Assembly (NCBI RefSeq): GCF_000576555.1
Contig: NZ_CP007145.1
Location: 2,852,001 to 2,916,000, forward strand
Source: Hymenobacter swuensis DY53
GTDB lineage: Bacteria; Bacteroidota; Bacteroidia; Cytophagales; Hymenobacteraceae
Direction of reading: 5' to 3'
Length of the DNA stretch: 64,000 nucleotides
This document shows positions 60,974 to 64,000 of the stretch, piece after piece. Made by a program: the position numbers and the translations under genes. Numbering within the stretch: position 1 is the first letter of the stretch; every line of letters starts with the position of its first letter. The notes under the pieces were generated by a model. The model made no database searches. It saw only the letters and a list, made by a program, of their open reading frames with translations, and was not told the origin of the DNA.

Positions 60974-62782
60974 ATGAAAGCAAAACTGACCGTAGCCCTA
61001 TCGGGGCTGCTGGCAGCTGGTTCCCTGTTGTCTTCGTGCAGCAAAGAGGAATTGCAGCCTACAGCCACGGCCGTCCCCCAGGCCACTACCTCCGGCCAGA
61101 ATGCCGTGGTGACCAATGGCGTGATGATGCAGGCCTTCTACTGGGATGTGCCGATCAGCAACGCGCAGGGAACTTGGTGGCAGGTGCTGGGCTCCAAAGC
61201 CGCCGAGTTGAAGGCCGCCGGCATTACGGCCCTGTGGCTGCCCCCGGCCTACAAAGGTGGGAGCCAGAGCGACGTCGGCTACGGCGTGTATGACCGCTAC
61301 GACCTGGGCGAATTCAACCAGAAAGGCACCGTAGCCACGCGCTACGGCACCATCGGGCAGCTGCAAACTGCCATTGGGGCTATGAAAGGCCAAGGCCTGC
61401 AGGTGTACGAGGACATGGTGATGAACCACATGGCCTGGGCCGACGCGCAGGAAAACGTGAACGGCAACCTGGTGTACACCAAGTTCAACTTCCCCGGCCG
61501 CGGCAACACGTATAGCAGCTACAAGTGGGGCTTCAACAACTTCACCGGCACGCAGCAGGCCCCCAACAACGGCTGGTACCAGTGGAAAAGCTGGGACTTC
61601 CAACCCTACGCCAACAACGACGCCTACGACAACCTGCTGGGCTCGGAAATCCAATACAACAACAACGCTGCTAACCAGACCGAAACCATCAACTGGGGTA
61701 ACTGGATTACCACCAAGATGAGCCTCGACGGCTACCGCCTCGATGCCACCAAGCACATTTACACGCCCTACGTGAACCAGTGGCTGGACGCGGTGAAAAC
61801 CAACGGCCGCTTTGCCGTGAGTGAGGCCTGGTTCCGCAACCTGCAGGACCTGAAGAACTACGCCGCCGCCACCGGAGGCCGCACCAGCCTCTTCGACGTG
61901 CCGCTGCACTACACCTTCCAGGACATGAGCAACGGCAACGGCGCCTGGGACATGCGCGGGCTGCAGTTTGCCGGCTTCACCGAATCGAATCCGACGCTGT
62001 CGGTGAGCTTCGTGGATAACCATGACACCGACCATCCCGGCGCGCTGTACTCGCCCGTTACCAACCTCAAGATGCTGGCCTACGCCTACATCCTGACCCG
62101 CGCCAACGGCTACCCCTGCGTATTCTACAAGGACTACTACAACTACGGCCTCGGCAACCAGATCAAAACCCTGAACGGCATCCGCCAGGCCAACGCCTAC
62201 GGTGCCGCCGCCGAGTACACTAGCGTAAACGACGCCGACGTATACGCCTACTCCCGCGCCGGCGACGCCACCCACAAAGGGTTGCTGATGCTGCTGAACG
62301 ACGGCAGCTCGGCCCGCACCAAGACCATCACCACGCCCTTCAAGAGCGCCACCCTCACCGATAAAACCGGCAACACCAGCGGCACGGTAACCACCGACGC
62401 CAACGGTACCGGCGTATTCCCAGTGAACAGCCGCAGCTACGCGGTATGGGTGCCCGGCGGCACCACTACCACACCTCCTCCCACCACCGGTACCACGGCC
62501 GTATCGTTCAACGTCACGTACAGCGGCACCGTATCGGGCCAGGATGTGTACGTGCTGGGCAGCACCGCCCAACTGGGCGCCTGGAATACGGCCAACGCCA
62601 TCAAGCTCAGCGGCGCCACGTATCCGGTGTGGAAAGGCACAATCAACCTGACCAGCGGTACCAGCGTGCAGTACAAGTACATCCGCAAGGATGCGGCCGG
62701 CAACGTGCTCTACGAAGGCGGCGCCAACCGCACCTTCACGCCCACCGGCACTAGCCAGACCCGCACCGAAACCTGGCAGTAG
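60974..62782 (+). CDS. exported alpha-amylase (GH13) with starch-binding domain
   Basis: From ATG 60974 the protein has 602 residues and lipobox LLSSC (near 22). GH13 regions are MQAFYWDVP, DMVMNHM (region I), DGYRLDATKH with nucleophile Asp257, AVSEAWF with acid/base Glu284 and VDNHDTDH with Asp351. A C-terminal module (about 515-602) reading VSFNVTYSG, GQDVYVLGSTAQLGAWN and VQYKYIRKD is a CBM20 starch-binding domain. It should cleave alpha-1,4 glucans at the cell surface. No SusC/SusD or other starch genes are adjacent. GC content is close to its neighbours. Confidence 0.96.
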   Translation: MKAKLTVALSGLLAAGSLLSSCSKEELQPTATAVPQATTSGQNAVVTNGVMMQAFYWDVPISNAQGTWWQVLGSKAAELKAAGITALWLPPAYKGGSQSDVGYGVYDRYDLGEFNQKGTVATRYGTIGQLQTAIGAMKGQGLQVYEDMVMNHMAWADAQENVNGNLVYTKFNFPGRGNTYSSYKWGFNNFTGTQQAPNNGWYQWKSWDFQPYANNDAYDNLLGSEIQYNNNAANQTETINWGNWITTKMSLDGYRLDATKHIYTPYVNQWLDAVKTNGRFAVSEAWFRNLQDLKNYAAATGGRTSLFDVPLHYTFQDMSNGNGAWDMRGLQFAGFTESNPTLSVSFVDNHDTDHPGALYSPVTNLKMLAYAYILTRANGYPCVFYKDYYNYGLGNQIKTLNGIRQANAYGAAAEYTSVNDADVYAYSRAGDATHKGLLMLLNDGSSARTKTITTPFKSATLTDKTGNTSGTVTTDANGTGVFPVNSRSYAVWVPGGTTTTPPPTTGTTAVSFNVTYSGTVSGQDVYVLGSTAQLGAWNTANAIKLSGATYPVWKGTINLTSGTSVQYKYIRKDAAGNVLYEGGANRTFTPTGTSQTRTETWQ

Positions 62783-62807
62783 GCAGCTTGTTTACCCTTT
62801 CATGTAA

Positions 62808-62859
62808 GTATCATACAAAAAAGAGCCGACCAATTGGTCGGCTCTTTTTTGTATGATAC
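62808..62859. terminator. perfect 52-base palindrome after the amylase
   Basis: Arms 62808-62833 and 62834-62859 are exactly complementary with no loop. The core AAAAAAGAGCCGACC / GGTCGGCTCTTTTTT is a bidirectional terminator. The outer arms GTATCATAC add further pairing. Confidence 0.85.
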
Positions 62860-63119
62860 TATCCTCTTGATCCTGTGAGCTTTTCCCATCAGCTGTTACA
62901 CCAGCCGCTCTACTTTAGTATTCAGCGAAAGATATCGACAGGAAAGCTAGCTACTGCCCAAACAACATACATTACAGAATAGGAGAGTTGAGAAGCGCTT
63001 ACCTGAACACGGTAGTCGGAGCAGCCCGGAGAATGTACTTCTAATGGAATGGGAATATCTCCTGCCAAGAAGGGGTTATGCTAACTCCCATATCAAGTTT
63101 TTATCAGAGGTTGAACTAC

Positions 63120-63255
63120 TTATAGCGGTTTCATGAACGATAAAGAGACGCATAATCGCGTCTTCCCGTTGAACGACACGCGTTAGGACGGCGCGGACGA
63201 CAAGATGCGAATACGCGTCTTGTCATCCCGTACACTGTTTGCGAATTCGCTATAA
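63120..63255. mobile_element. MITE-like element, 136 bp
   Basis: Imperfect 13-bp terminal inverted repeats TTATAGCGGTTTC / GAATTCGCTATAA (11 of 13). Inside are AGACGC / GCGTCT (63146-63151 / 63158-63163) and a second GCGTCTTGTC copy. No transposase is present and clear target duplications are not visible. Confidence 0.55.
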
Positions 63256-63846
63256 CATACACCCCGTTTCTACTTACGGTTCCGGGACGCAGTCCATGGT
63301 AAACACGCTCAGGATTCGGTTGCACCTACAGCTGTTAGGAATTATCTGCACGCGTATTTGACAGTCATCTCCATGACTATGCTTACCTGAATGCACAAGT
63401 AGCAATAATCAGTGCGCTGTAACACTATCTGCGCATACCTCCGGCATCTTCCGAATAGGAACCAAACTGAGCGTACTACCCCTCATTTAACGCTAAAACC
63501 CAGTTATCTGTTGATGAAAAAGCAGCACTTCTAGCCTGTTGCGCTATTGCTACGAACAGTATACGCTGCTCACGTTCCATAATGCTATCCTAATTCCATA
63601 GTCTATGTCCCAATACTACGCCATTCGACCAGTGTAATCGACGGCACATGCTATCTGGCCACTTTCTATAATTCACTACATAGTAAATCTTTACAAATAC
63701 TACATATAAGCTAAAGGGTCTATTACAAGGTAAATTGAAGGTATCTATCCTTGTATCAGAGCCGATAATCTGACCTATTCAATGTCACAAAAACTAGTAA
63801 ATAGACCTGGAAGTAAAGCCAGCTTACAGGTAGGTTTGCTTATTCT

Positions 63847-63999
63847 TTACTCGTGGTGCTCAACCGGCAAAGTGATACGTAAAGCGGCTGGTTTGCCTTC
63901 GAAGATGTAGCTACCAATACGCATTAACAGTCCGTCACCTCAGCAACCCATCAATATTTCAGCAAGCTGTTGTACGACTGACTTATTTATATCGCACTG
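63847..63999 (-). pseudogene. possible gene remnant at right edge
   Basis: On the minus strand a frame open from the edge reads QCDINKSVVQQLAEILMGC and stops at TGA (63940-63942). The same frame then continues as GDGLLMRIGSYIFEGKPAAL to TAA at 63847-63849. Both parts look codon-like, and the second tail resembles the C-terminus of some sensor kinases. It could be a decayed gene, two short frames, or chance. Confidence 0.3.
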
Positions 64000-64000
64000 G

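Larger units (their letters stand above)
62860..64000. other. 1.1 kb AT-richer stretch, mostly empty
   Basis: No supported complete gene. GC content is clearly lower than in the rest of the window. It holds a MITE-like element (63120-63255) and, at the edge, a possible gene remnant (63847-63999, minus strand). Confidence 0.6.

Noticed and set aside
60998..62572. Long minus-strand open frame over the amylase
   Set aside because: It is a Gly/Val-rich complement of a GH13 gene whose catalytic residues are intact on the plus strand.
63131..63325. 64-residue minus-strand frame
   Set aside because: It lies across the MITE-like repeat and has no coding features.

Overview
The window is chromosomal DNA of a GC-rich member of the Bacteroidota, most like Hymenobacter or a close relative. 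The signs are -7 boxes of the TAnnTTTG type (best case at 54422-54452, TTTG then 19 bases then TAAGTTTG), few Shine-Dalgarno sequences, many lipoproteins with LxxC boxes, an RskA-type anti-sigma factor, a DUF177-rpmF-plsX-fabH-efp-accB-accC string, and repeated GTCATT-ended palindromes between genes. The assignment to genus is inference; no rRNA or tRNA gene was seen.

Layout. 1-5 kb: a VWA-domain protein cut by the left edge, DUF427, a PliI-like lipoprotein, an acyl-ACP desaturase. 3.5-12 kb: an envelope/glycan block (two GT-C-like membrane proteins, a GT2 transferase, a Wzx-like flippase, a FemAB/GNAT-like protein) and a CorA channel. 12-24 kb: a large beta-propeller protein, an APC permease, an anchored CarboxypepD_reg-like protein, and a putative electron-transfer set (FAD oxidoreductase, 75-aa membrane protein, membrane polyferredoxin), then a SUMF1-like lipoprotein and an alpha/beta hydrolase. 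24-31 kb: GAF protein and a second glycan block (two GT2 enzymes, a GT87-like mannosyltransferase, a DUF2064 protein). 31-34 kb: ECF sigma factor, anti-sigma factor, a stand-alone H-NOX heme sensor and a rhodanese lipoprotein, all on one strand. 34-43 kb: aldehyde dehydrogenase, DUF2236, YdcF, thioredoxin-like, DUF885 peptidase, lactonase, and a NucA-type nuclease lipoprotein. 43-51 kb: MFS transporter, an AI-2E family gene broken by an in-frame TGA, GNAT, Crp/Fnr regulator, SMR transporter, a HIT protein fused to a NuiA-like nuclease-inhibitor domain, greA, a 2-hydroxyacid dehydrogenase, a lipoprotein gene bracketed by AT-rich inverted repeats, rsmA. 51-63 kb: M17 aminopeptidase, pdxA, a HigA-like regulator, the fatty-acid/ribosome string, an exported alpha-amylase. 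The last 1.1 kb is AT-richer and almost empty, with a MITE-like element and a possible gene remnant at the edge.

The most noteworthy points are: (1) a HIT-NuiA fusion 4.3 kb from a NucA-family nuclease, a possible nuclease/inhibitor pair; (2) an H-NOX protein with intact heme residues but no kinase or cyclase partner, next to a sigma/anti-sigma pair; (3) a family of dispersed palindromes whose arms differ between copies yet stay complementary; (4) intrinsic-terminator-like hairpins in the leaders of greA, a HigA-like gene, an MFS gene, fabH and others, suggesting attenuation; (5) a conserved Trp codon changed to TGA in the AI-2E gene. No CRISPR array, prophage, complete insertion sequence or rRNA operon was seen.
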